Of a stretch of 64,000 nucleotides of DNA, positions 53,625 to 62,688 are shown piece by piece. Below the pieces are notes generated by a model that was not told the DNA's origin, made no database searches, and saw nothing but the letters and a program-made list of their open reading frames with translations. Position numbers and translations under genes: made by a program. The DNA is from Tanypteryx hageni. Lineage: Eukaryota; Arthropoda; Insecta; Odonata; Petaluridae. Within the stretch, counting starts at the first letter, position 1. Each line of letters starts with the position of its first letter. Where the stretch lies: contig CM054115.1 of NCBI GenBank assembly GCA_028673005.1, positions 372,001 to 436,000 of the forward strand. The letters are read 5' to 3'.

Positions 53625-55486
53625 TAAGGAAATTAAAAGGAAGTGTATATATATATATATATATGTGTGTGTGTGGTTGTCTGTGTGTACACTTCCAGAT
53701 GAGCTGGAGACTACATTTTTACTTTCTCCATTTACGTAGCATAGGGGAAATTATTGTATTCACGAAAAAATTCGACTTCAAGATTTCAACGGAAATACAT
53801 GTTTTTTTAAGAGGTCCCCATAACACGTTTTGACCATTTTCTCGATGATATCTGTGTATGTGTGATAGCTTTATTGTGGGTGCACTAACTCAAAAACTAT
53901 TAATCAGGTCAATGCGAAATTTTATATTTAACATTTTTATAAGAGTTAGAAGAACTGATTAGTTTTTGGTTAAAATCGGTTGACCGGAAGCGGGTGATTA
54001 CTCCTGTCACTTATCCGTTATTTTGAAATATTTGCTTAATTATTTAATAAATGTAGAACTGTGTTGGAATAAAAGTCGTAGGAAATTTTATTTTCTACAA
54101 CCTTTGTTTGAAACATGTTTTCATATAATGCATTGTTTAAGAGATATCTTATATTTTTACCTGCCAACACCACGCCACCTACCGACGACTCTTTGTTAAC
54201 AATTGACGCTTAGTTACGTCTTAGTAACGCCCATTTTTATTTTCTTAATTGTCGGAGCTTTGTGGCTATATCCAATATCAGAAGGCTATGGTTTGAGTTT
54301 ATTTCTGTTCTTTGTAAAATCGAAAATTTTCCCGCAGTTTCCTAAAATATTTATTATCAATTAACCTATTTGGAATTTTTATAAATATTACAGATATGGA
54401 GAAAGCCACGTCAGATTTTATTTAGGTAGGACTGTATGGAAAACCGACTAAAAAAATTGAAAATCTCAATAAAGTGCAACTACGCAGCCAGCCGTTAAAA
54501 ATTCGCTGTTTCTTAAACAAATTTTTTAAAGTTTCTGTATTTCCGAATGTCCCACCAAAACTTTACGTAAAGGTAGAATTTCGTAAAATAACGAAATGGG
54601 GATTACGGAAATTTTGATATTTTTGGTTGTCCGGCTGTTAAAAATTCTTAAAGTTTAAACAAATAGATTAATTTATATGCACTTAGTGACGACCTAGAGA
54701 GCTGAAATTTCTTTTTCTTATTTAATGCTTAGTGCGCAGATGAGCAAATAAACATTTGAAGGTCTCCACGAGGTCGTAATTTCGGCAGGTCAAGTTTTTA
54801 AAATTTTAACGATTAGATAAATATTATTTCATTTTTAGATGTCCTATAAATTAAAAATTCGGCAGAAATGAGTGGCATTATTACCCCGCAACGGATAAAA
54901 GTGGGTATAATATTCTTAAAATTGCCAATTCCAGGGATTGCTTTTACTGCAACATTGACCCATAAAACAAAAAAGAAATCTGTGCAGGGGTGCAAACCTT
55001 TGAATAAAAAATATTTCTAATGATGAAATATATATTTCTGAAAAATTGATTTATTTTTCGAGGTGGATTATAGAAATTTTGATACCTATTCTTATCTGTT
55101 TCGCTGTTAAAAATTTATAAAGCTTAAACAAATAGAAAAAATTGATGGAATAAAGCCATCCGATGATCCTCTGCAGGCAGGCACAAGCTGTGAAGTGAAG
55201 TGAAATGTTTAGGTATTTAGAATTGAGCCAGGGAGCTGAAATTTTAAAGTTATTTAGAGCTGACTCAGTGAAAATGCACAAATAAACGTTTTAATATCTC
55301 GATGAATGTTGCTGGGGCCGTTAAAAGATTTTCAATTCATAAACAGATTAGATTAGATAAATGCTATTTCGCTTATATATGTGCTAAAACTGGAAAACTT
55401 GGCAGAATAGTGTGACATTAGTACCCCCACGATGGAATAAGTATAGTATTCTTAAAATTTCTAATTTTAGGGTTTGTTTATTTCTA
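53620..55486. repeat. duplicated block, copy 2
   Basis: Same orientation and content as 21299-23171, including a CTTTCTCCATAT-family copy at 53721-54406. In this locus it follows the PLE end directly. After 55486 the sequence continues to a TGCAAGCACCAATTAC end of the GAGGAGGATATAAC family near 55545. Confidence 0.85.
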
Positions 55487-55555
55487 ATAATGAAATATCC
55501 CCAAGGTGATATGCAAGGCTTGCAGAGTGCAAGCACCAATTACTTTTATCTAATA

Positions 55556-55582
55556 TCATATATATATATATATATATATATA
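55556..55582. repeat. (TA)n microsatellite
   Basis: TA array between the duplicated block and a PLE pLTR fragment. Confidence 0.95.
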
Positions 55583-55772
55583 CACGTTACTCTTTTGCTG
55601 AAGAAGGGCATAGGCCCGATAAGCTTGCGTGTGTTTTTGTGTTCGTGTGTTTTACGTGTCTCTTCGATGCCCCCAGCAACCTGACAGCTTGGTCCTCAAC
55701 TTGGTAAGTGTCCGCTGGGCTTCCCTCAACACCTTGTTGCCACCCTCATCATTACCTTTTCTTTTCCTTTAG

Positions 55773-55773
<1 letters not shown>
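55583..55773 (+). mobile_element. Penelope-like pLTR fragment, plus orientation
   Basis: Inverse match of the start of the PLE-A/B pLTR (GCTGAAGAAGGGCATAGGCC through CAACACCTTGTTGCCACCCT), ending at (TA)n. It contains a GATA-type hammerhead-like core at 55598-55621. Confidence 0.75.
55593..55630 (+). ncRNA. hammerhead-like core with GATA substitution
   Basis: CTGAAGA 55598-55604, GGGC/GCCC stem with ATAG loop, GATA 55618-55621, then AGCTTGCG. Confidence 0.35.

Positions 55774-55837
<64 letters not shown>
55774..55837. repeat. (TA)n microsatellite at the RTE-B 3' end
   Basis: About 32 TA units joined to the TGATGATGA-type tail of RTE-B. Confidence 0.95.
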
Positions 55838-55841
<4 letters not shown>

Positions 55842-55877
55842 TCATCATAGGTAGTCTGTCCGTAGACAGGTCCGTGA

Positions 55878-58820
55878 TTATTCTTGGTTAAACCTGGTTC
55901 TCCATATATTCCTATTTTCCGCTGTCCTCTTTATTTCTTGATAACTCTCTTTCCCTTTCAAATCGTCTATCAGCTGAAACCTTTTCCTACCTCTTTCCCT
56001 TTTCCCATCTAGTTTTCCTTCTAACACGTCTTTAATCATACTCTCTCTCCTCAGGTAATGTCCAACCCAGTTAGCCATCCTCTTTCTGATAGTCTGTATA
56101 ATCATTCGCTTCTCTCCTATTCTTCGTAGCACTTCATCGTTTTTCATCCTATCTGTCCATTTTATCTTCAGCATTCTCCTCCAAGTCCACATTTCAAAGC
56201 TTTCCAAGTATTTGATGTCATTTTTCCTTAGCGTCCATGTTTCTGCCCCATACAATGCTATACTCCATACGTAGAATTTTATCAACTTCTTGCGGATATC
56301 TTCCCTTATATTCCCCGTAAGTAGGTATTTCTTTCTCCTGAAAGCCGCTTTTGCTTTTCCTATTCTAGTTTTGATCTCATCCGTACATTTTGCCTCTCGT
56401 GTTATGATACTTCCAAGGTATTTATATTCTGAAACTTGTTCTAATGGCTTTCCCCCAATAGTTATGTTCAGATTCTCTTCTTTACCCGATATTCGAATGA
56501 CCTTGGATTTTTCTGTATTTATTTCCATACCGTATTTTCTACCTGTTATCACTAGTCTATTTATCATTTTTTGTAGCTCCTCTTCCTTTCTTGCTAGAAG
56601 TACTTGATCATCTGCGTATTTTACTGTTCTTATAATCCTTCCTCCTATTTTGAAATCCCCTGTGCCTTCTAAAGCTTCTTGCATTAGACTTTCTCCATAT
56701 ATATTGAATAGGGTTGGCGATAGGCAGCAGCCTTGTCTTAATCCTCTACCGATATTTATTCCGCAGGTGTCCACATTATCAAACCTGACCTTTACAACTT
56801 GATTCTCATATAGATTCCTAATCAGTCTCCTGTCTTTCCAGTCTACACCTATATCCTTTAATATCTTCATCAACTTTACCCAATTTACTCTATCAAAGGC
56901 CTTCTGCCAGTCTACGAAACATGCGCAGATATCTTGACTGTATTCTATTGCCCTTTCTGATATTATTCTAACTACTCCTATAGCATCTCTAGTTCCTCGT
57001 CCTTTTCTGAAACCAAATTGATCTTCCCCTATTATTTCTTCTGCCTTTTTCTCCAGCCTTTTATTAAGAATCCTCGTGATGATCTTCGATGTGTGTGATA
57101 GAAGGCTTATAGTTCTGTAATCTTTACACTGCATTGCCTTTGGCTTCTTCTTTAGAGGGATCATTGTTACTTCTAGGAAATCCTGAGGCCACTCTCCCGT
57201 GTCGTAAATCTTATTAATTAATTTCGTGATCGCTTTTAGTCCTTCTGATCCTATGACTTTAAGTATCTCAGCCGGTATTCCATCGCTGCCCGTGGCTTTC
57301 CCCTTCTTTAGTTCCACTATCGCCTTTTCTACTTCGCTCTCCATAATACTTGGTCCTAAGTTGTCTTCTTCAATGTTTTCCTCATTTTCCAGTTCTATTT
57401 TTGCCGCTCCTGCCTGTTTGCCGTATAATTCCTTAATGTATTCTTCCCATACCTGTGCTACATCCTTTGTTTCTGAGACTATCTTCCCATCCGTATTCAT
57501 AATTCCTTTACCACAAATTCCATTAGACTTCTTATCTTCTAATTCCAGTGCCCTAGCGTACATCATATCGTACCGTCCTAACTTCTCCATTTTTTCTATT
57601 TCATCACATTTTCCTTTTATCCAATTTTCTCTAGCTTTATCTGTTACCCTTCTCAACTCATTGTTTATACGCCTATAGTTGGCTCTACCTTCTTCACTGT
57701 TTACGTTTTTCCATTTTCGTCTCTCATCCATTTTCTCCAGCATTTCCTTCGTGATCCATGGTTTTCTGATTTTCTTCTCTAGTTTTCCAATCTCTTTATC
57801 CAAGGTATCCTTGATACTGGTTTTAATTTCATTCCATTCTATATCGACGGTCTTCGGTTTGTTTTCCAACTTTCTTAGGTTATCTTCCAACTTCATGCTG
57901 ACTACATCCTGCCTTTCTTTCAGTTTTTCTAGGTCCCAGGTCTGTCTTTCTCTTCTCGTTTTTCTTATTTGTTTGAGCTTTGTACTCACGTCAAGTATTA
58001 GAAGGCTGTGATCTGAATCAATGTCTGCTCCTTGCAATGCCTTGGCGTTCTTTATGCTGTTCCTGAATCTTTGTTTTACAAGGATGTAATCTATTTGGCA
58101 TCTCATTCTATCTCCTGGGCTTTTCCATGTGTATAACCTTCGTTTATGGTTTTTGAACCATGTATTAGTCACTACAAGGTCATTATTGATGCAGAATTCT
58201 ACGAGTTTCTCCCCTCCTCGATTTCTCTTCCCAAGTCCGTATTGCCCGACAACCTTTTCTTCCTGTCCTTCTCCGACTATGCTGTTCCAATCTCCCATTA
58301 TTATGCAGTTTACCTTTCCTCTTCCGTCTTCTTCGTAAATTTCATTAATTTGCTCATAGATCTCATCTATTTCTTCATCGTCATGAGCTGACGTTGGCAT
58401 ATATACCTGGATTATCAGCATGTCCACTGGGACTGCTTTTAGCTTAATTGCCATCAGTCTATCGTTCGTTGCTATTATCTTTGTCACGCTTTTCATCATA
58501 TCTTTCCTAAGTACCAGAGCTACTCCCCTTTCCCCACTATTTCCTCCAGAATAAACTACTGTGAATTCTTCCGAGTCGAACTGTCCTTCTCCCTCCCATC
58601 TAGTTTCGCTTAGCCCTATAATGTCAACTCTATTTCTTCTCATTTCTTCTTTCAAGTTCTCTAGCTTTCCTGCCTTTCTCATAGTTCTTACGTTCCAAGT
58701 CCCTATTCGTAATTTACTTTCGACAAATGTTTTCCTCAAGGCAGTCCCCGCCCGGAGATCCGATTGGGGGACTATTTTACCTCCGGATTGTTTTACCTCG
58801 AGAGAACTCATATTGTCCAA
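55878..58820 (-). CDS. RTE endonuclease/reverse transcriptase, 980 residues, intact
   Basis: ATG at 58820, stop at 55878. An EEP endonuclease spans about residues 35-275: GTWNVRTM, GLSETRWEG, MGDWNS (175-180), QIDYILV and SDH (269-271). A basic linker follows to about residue 480, then the RT: VDWQKAFD (motif A, 636-643), RGLRQGCCLSPTLFN (motif B) and YADD (735-738). A C-terminal domain has ALYGAETWT, FEMWTWRRMLKI and GHYLRRESM. The architecture and endonuclease type (often annotated craniofacial development protein 2-like) are those of RTE elements such as HmRTE-e01. The protein would nick target DNA and copy its own RNA there. There are no breaks, and length is typical for RTE. Copy A differs by a nonsense codon and scattered substitutions. 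Confidence 0.95.
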   Translation of the reverse strand: MDNMSSLEVKQSGGKIVPQSDLRAGTALRKTFVESKLRIGTWNVRTMRKAGKLENLKEEMRRNRVDIIGLSETRWEGEGQFDSEEFTVVYSGGNSGERGVALVLRKDMMKSVTKIIATNDRLMAIKLKAVPVDMLIIQVYMPTSAHDDEEIDEIYEQINEIYEEDGRGKVNCIIMGDWNSIVGEGQEEKVVGQYGLGKRNRGGEKLVEFCINNDLVVTNTWFKNHKRRLYTWKSPGDRMRCQIDYILVKQRFRNSIKNAKALQGADIDSDHSLLILDVSTKLKQIRKTRRERQTWDLEKLKERQDVVSMKLEDNLRKLENKPKTVDIEWNEIKTSIKDTLDKEIGKLEKKIRKPWITKEMLEKMDERRKWKNVNSEEGRANYRRINNELRRVTDKARENWIKGKCDEIEKMEKLGRYDMMYARALELEDKKSNGICGKGIMNTDGKIVSETKDVAQVWEEYIKELYGKQAGAAKIELENEENIEEDNLGPSIMESEVEKAIVELKKGKATGSDGIPAEILKVIGSEGLKAITKLINKIYDTGEWPQDFLEVTMIPLKKKPKAMQCKDYRTISLLSHTSKIITRILNKRLEKKAEEIIGEDQFGFRKGRGTRDAIGVVRIISERAIEYSQDICACFVDWQKAFDRVNWVKLMKILKDIGVDWKDRRLIRNLYENQVVKVRFDNVDTCGINIGRGLRQGCCLSPTLFNIYGESLMQEALEGTGDFKIGGRIIRTVKYADDQVLLARKEEELQKMINRLVITGRKYGMEINTEKSKVIRISGKEENLNITIGGKPLEQVSEYKYLGSIITREAKCTDEIKTRIGKAKAAFRRKKYLLTGNIREDIRKKLIKFYVWSIALYGAETWTLRKNDIKYLESFEMWTWRRMLKIKWTDRMKNDEVLRRIGEKRMIIQTIRKRMANWVGHYLRRESMIKDVLEGKLDGKRERGRKRFQLIDDLKGKESYQEIKRTAENRNIWRTRFNQE

Positions 58821-59043
58821 CCATATAATCTTTACTCTTTACTAGGGATTGTAATGTGGTAGTTTCCCTCTTGCTTTCCACATCGCAGTACTGTAGCCGT
58901 TCAAATCGTCCTGATCACGCCTACAGCTGTATTGGATATAGACCCAACCAACATCATTTGTTTTCGGCTCTATACCATACTGACAGTACTGCTGCCTACT
59001 GCCAGGCACTGATGATAGTTTTTTTTTTTTTTAATAAAACCTC

Positions 59044-59113
59044 CATTCGAGGGGTTTGAACCCCCGAACTTTGCAATAGAAAGCCGACACGCTAACCACT
59101 ACACCACCAGTGC
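59044..59113 (-). other. tRNA-Arg(TCT)-like module at the 5' end of RTE-B
   Basis: Identical layout to 21164-21233, ending at the same base (GCACTGGTGG on the minus strand), followed by GGAGGTTTTATT and 14 A. Confidence 0.75.
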
Positions 59114-60178
59114 ATAATGTCGAAATTAAGACCCCATTATTGTCTCAGTACGCGATTTCAACTTAAATAATAAATAATATATTCCTTCCAGTCATATTGA
59201 CGGGCTTTTATATTAGTTCTCAAATATTCTGCTATTCCGAGCCGTTACTTCTCCCGCCGCGTGTCAAATCCAACGTAGAATTTCCCTCTCCCCATTCTCC
59301 TCCTCAACGCTCGTGGCTACGTAGAGTTCGCGGGCGACAACTTTTCGAGAATAAAATCGCAGAATTTGGTCTAATCGTATACACGAGCGTATGTATGCAC
59401 GTGCTCGCGCATAAAATTTCCTCCAAGGTCGTGACATTTCCTCAAAAATTCGATAGATGAGTCCTATTCTGGGTTACCAAGGTAACAAAAACGATGACGT
59501 AATAGCGGAAATATTCGTGACTCGGAATCGGCATTTTCTTTTATTCGGCGGCTGCTAAATTTCAACCGCCAACGAAAAAAAGGTAAAAAAATCTTCGCGC
59601 CGATTGTTTTCGTGCGCCGGATAAGTCGGACGGAGAAAATCCGATAACTCTCTTTCCTTTTAATTCCGGCTGCGTCTCATGCGTATAGAAAAAAACTCTT
59701 TTCAACTCGATCCAAAATTCTAATCCTTCCAAAAGTTTAGACCAGGGGCGTTCAACTTACGGCCCCCGAGAGCATTTTATGCGGCCCGCAACGCTTTGAT
59801 TAGGAAGCGGTCCGTGATATTTCATCCAGACAATTTCGTATACTTTAATTAAAATTGCAGCCATTAAATCTTTTGTCGAGTGAACATTTAACGCTAAAAA
59901 AATTGTTTAAACTGTATTTTGATTTAAAAAGCACGTATGATCTCTTGAGTAAATGCCCATATAAACTCTAATCCTACCAGCAGAGGCGCTCGCGACTTGT
60001 AATACGGCCGAGGCGCTCACATCCACGAATGCGGCCCGCCAGGCATAGACAATTCCTTCTTGTCCCACTCCCTTCTCTCCCGAAATCTTCCAAGGTTCTT
60101 AAAGACACATTTACTTTTCGCACGCACGACCGCGGAAAGTCCCGCTACGGCTCACCTACAGCTACGAAATTCCATCTA
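59114..60178. other. spacer with hAT MITE-like sequence
   Basis: No gene seen. 59745-60030 begins CAGGGGCGTTCAACTTACGG and has GCGGCCCGC strings near both ends, as in hAT-type non-autonomous repeats; a clean right TIR was not found. Confidence 0.45.
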
Positions 60179-60643
60179 CTGTCCGCGTCAAAAAGACGTG
60201 CATCTCAACTTTGACGCGCGATCATTTGCGCTACGTTTATTGGAAAGAATATAAAAAAATACCATTGGAAAGCTTATTTTATGCTTAATAAGGTTTGATT
60301 TTTTAATATTTTTAGACAGAAAATGTAAAATTTTACGGCGAGTTAAACACAGAAACTACCCGAAAAAACCAGCTACGCAGCCAACTTTCGCGGAAGTAGT
60401 CATATATAATAATTCATAAACGAATAACTACAGAACAAAATCTTTTGAAATTTAAAACAGTGATGAACTAAGATAAAATAGAGGCAATGCAATAATTTTC
60501 TAAGCTCTATGTTAATTACAATGGTTTTAATTGGGTTACAACTTCAAAAAGAAACTCGTCAGTGGGGAAAAATGATAGAGGAATTCTGAAAACACTGTTG
60601 TAAAGAGAGACATAAAGAAAATTTTTTGTAGGAATCAGATTTT
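60179..60643. repeat. left long TIR of the DDE transposon
   Basis: Inverted match of 62225-62688 with scattered mismatches and small indels, e.g. AAATCTGATTCCTAC at the inner edge. Confidence 0.9.
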
Positions 60644-60797
60644 GTTTTAACGTTTTTGTTTTTGTTTAATTAATTTTAATCTACACACAGTACCGTATAT
60701 GTTGCTTTCTGGGCGCTTTGCGATGTTGCCAAATGTCTCCTTTGTCTCCCTCGCCGGTAGGCGGCCATGGCCCGCACAAAAACCCCCTTATCTCCTC

Positions 60798-61937
60798 TTA
60801 AGTTTCGTCCTCACTGATATCGTCGCTGCTGGAATCCTCATCGAGGTTGATAGTTAAGGGTTCCATGATATTCTTTAGCACTTGGTCCTTTGCGGCGTAG
60901 AAGTCCTCCACCTTGATAGTGTGCTTCACAGCGTTTTCCCACACGTGCTTCGGGGTGTTACGCAGTGCCTCCTTGCACAGTTGCAGGACGTCTTTGATTT
61001 TGTGCGTTTTGTTGCGCTTCGCCACGTAATTTTTAACCCAAGCCCATATAAGCTCGATTGCATTGAGTTTACAATGGGCCACTGGAGTCCAAATTAGCTT
61101 TACTCTCTTGCCGCTCTCTTTGATGATGCTATCTAGCAAGTATCTGTGAGACTTGAAATGAGGTCTGCCGAGTTCAAGTAGTTCGCTAATGTTTAAAGAC
61201 TCATATGTATTTTGCCAGCCGGAATCATCTACCTCTGGCTCGATGCGATGCTCAATTAGCCAATTTATTATATCGTCCTTACGCCAACTTTTGGACGGAT
61301 TTCTTGTTGTTGGGTCTTCCATGGTGTGATACGGGGCTTGGTCAAGAACAATAGCGGTTTCATGATCCATCGCATTTAAAATTCTCCTAAAATACTCTTC
61401 AAAGTGTCGAGCATTCATCTCGGAATGATAGTCACCATCCTTTTTGTTTCCCTCGAACACGGGCATACAGTCATTTTCAGGCTGGAGAAAACCATCTTCA
61501 CCCCCTATATGCAAAATAATTATTCTTTTTCCGGTACCAGAGGGAGTAATAAGGCCACCTTTCCAGCAATTGACCTCTTGAATTACACCTCGATCAAAGT
61601 CAATATCATTATTATTTTCATTCACATTTTCTTGCCAACCATATGATAGTGTGTGATTTGCTCCACAAAATGTTTCGTCCAAATACATAATTTTCCATCC
61701 TCTTTGACGATCTGACTTTGTTTCCCGAATAGGATCAAATTTAATCACACCATCTTTGACCATTTGAAAAAAAGTTCTAGCACTTTGAATGACATTTTTC
61801 TCATGGCTACGTAATTTTTTGTTAATCACAAAAGGCTCACTTTCTAAATTATTTTCTTGATCACTCGAGAAAATACCGTATTTGTTATTACTAATATTTT
61901 CTATTCGTTGTAAAGCTAGTCGCTTTTTTCGAGGCAT
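60798..61937 (-). CDS. DDE transposase of the IS630/Tc1/mariner superfamily, intact 379 residues
   Basis: First ATG at 61937 (MPRKKRLALQR), stop at 60798. Catalytic triad by position: Asp87 in MYLDETF, Asp199 in IVLDQAPYH, Glu295 in NAIELIW; the last two are 95 residues apart, longer than the 34-39 of classic Tc1/mariner and the 82 of the copy at 8417. Other family strings are GDYHSEMNARHFEEYF and VWENAVKHTIKVEDFY. The C-terminus is acidic (EDSSSDDISEDET), like the tail found near 8417. The N-terminus is basic but short, and no full pair of helix-turn-helix domains is evident, so a 5' exon is possible. It would cut at the TIRs and insert at TA. No stops or shifts. Confidence 0.88.
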   Translation of the reverse strand: MPRKKRLALQRIENISNNKYGIFSSDQENNLESEPFVINKKLRSHEKNVIQSARTFFQMVKDGVIKFDPIRETKSDRQRGWKIMYLDETFCGANHTLSYGWQENVNENNNDIDFDRGVIQEVNCWKGGLITPSGTGKRIIILHIGGEDGFLQPENDCMPVFEGNKKDGDYHSEMNARHFEEYFRRILNAMDHETAIVLDQAPYHTMEDPTTRNPSKSWRKDDIINWLIEHRIEPEVDDSGWQNTYESLNISELLELGRPHFKSHRYLLDSIIKESGKRVKLIWTPVAHCKLNAIELIWAWVKNYVAKRNKTHKIKDVLQLCKEALRNTPKHVWENAVKHTIKVEDFYAAKDQVLKNIMEPLTINLDEDSSSDDISEDET

Positions 61938-62224
61938 AGCGAAAACACGAGGCACCAACTGGACTGAGATGAGACACTAAATGAACTAAGAAAACAAAAC
62001 TCTAGACAAAACAAGTACCTTCTTTATTACTCATTATCTGAGTCATTAGCAACCTCCAATGAGGCTAGATAGAGAGAGAAAGAGATAGGAGTTTAAATCC
62101 CGCTCAGTCATCCCGCACGCCAGATTGGTGTGGCAACGTCGCTACCTACATCAGCATAGGAAATGAAGCGCCTTATGGCTACAAAGAAAAATATCTATAT
62201 AAATTTATTAATAGTCTTTATTAA

Positions 62225-62688
62225 AAATCTGATTCCTACAAAAAATTTTCTTTATGTCTTTCTTTACGACAGTGTTTTCAGAATTCCTCTATCATTTTTC
62301 CCCACTGACGAGTTTCTTTTTAAAATTGTAACCCAATTAAAACCATTGTAATTGACATAGAGCTTAGAAAATTATTGCATTGCCTCTATTTTATCTTAGT
62401 TCATCACTGTTTTAAATTTCAAAAGATTTTGTTCTGTAGTTATTCGTTTATGAATTATTATATATGACTACTTTCGCGAAAGTTGGCTGCGTAGCTGGTT
62501 TTTACGGGTAGTTTCTGTGTTTAACTCGCCGTAAAATTTTACATTTTCTGTCTAAAAATATTAAAAAATCAAACCTTATTAAACATAAAATAAGCTTTCC
62601 AATGGTATTTTTGTATATTCTTTCCAATATACGTAGCGCAAATGATCGCGCGTCAAAGTTGAGATGCACGTCTTTTTGACGCGGACAG
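62225..62688. repeat. right long TIR of the DDE transposon
   Basis: Ends GACGCGGACAG followed by TA. Pairs with 60179-60643. Confidence 0.9.

Larger units (their letters stand above)
55838..59113 (-). mobile_element. RTE-clade LINE copy B, full length with intact ORF
   Basis: 3.28 kb: tRNA-like head (59113-59044), poly(A) (59032-59019), leader, 980-codon ORF and a tail of fewer than 45 bp ending in ATGATG-type units against (TA)n. The 5' flank is unique sequence. With all catalytic motifs intact and close identity to copy A, it is a candidate for a recently active element. Confidence 0.92.
60179..62688 (-). mobile_element. DDE transposon with about 465 bp TIRs and TA target duplication
   Basis: The outer end CTGTCCGCGTCAAAAAGACG at 60179 is repeated inverted at 62688, and similarity continues inward to about 60643 and 62225. 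TA dinucleotides at 60177-60178 and 62689-62690 flank the element, as in Tc1/mariner-type insertion. It encodes one transposase on the minus strand. TIRs of this length are unusual for the superfamily. The 2,510 bp unit appears structurally complete. Confidence 0.92.
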
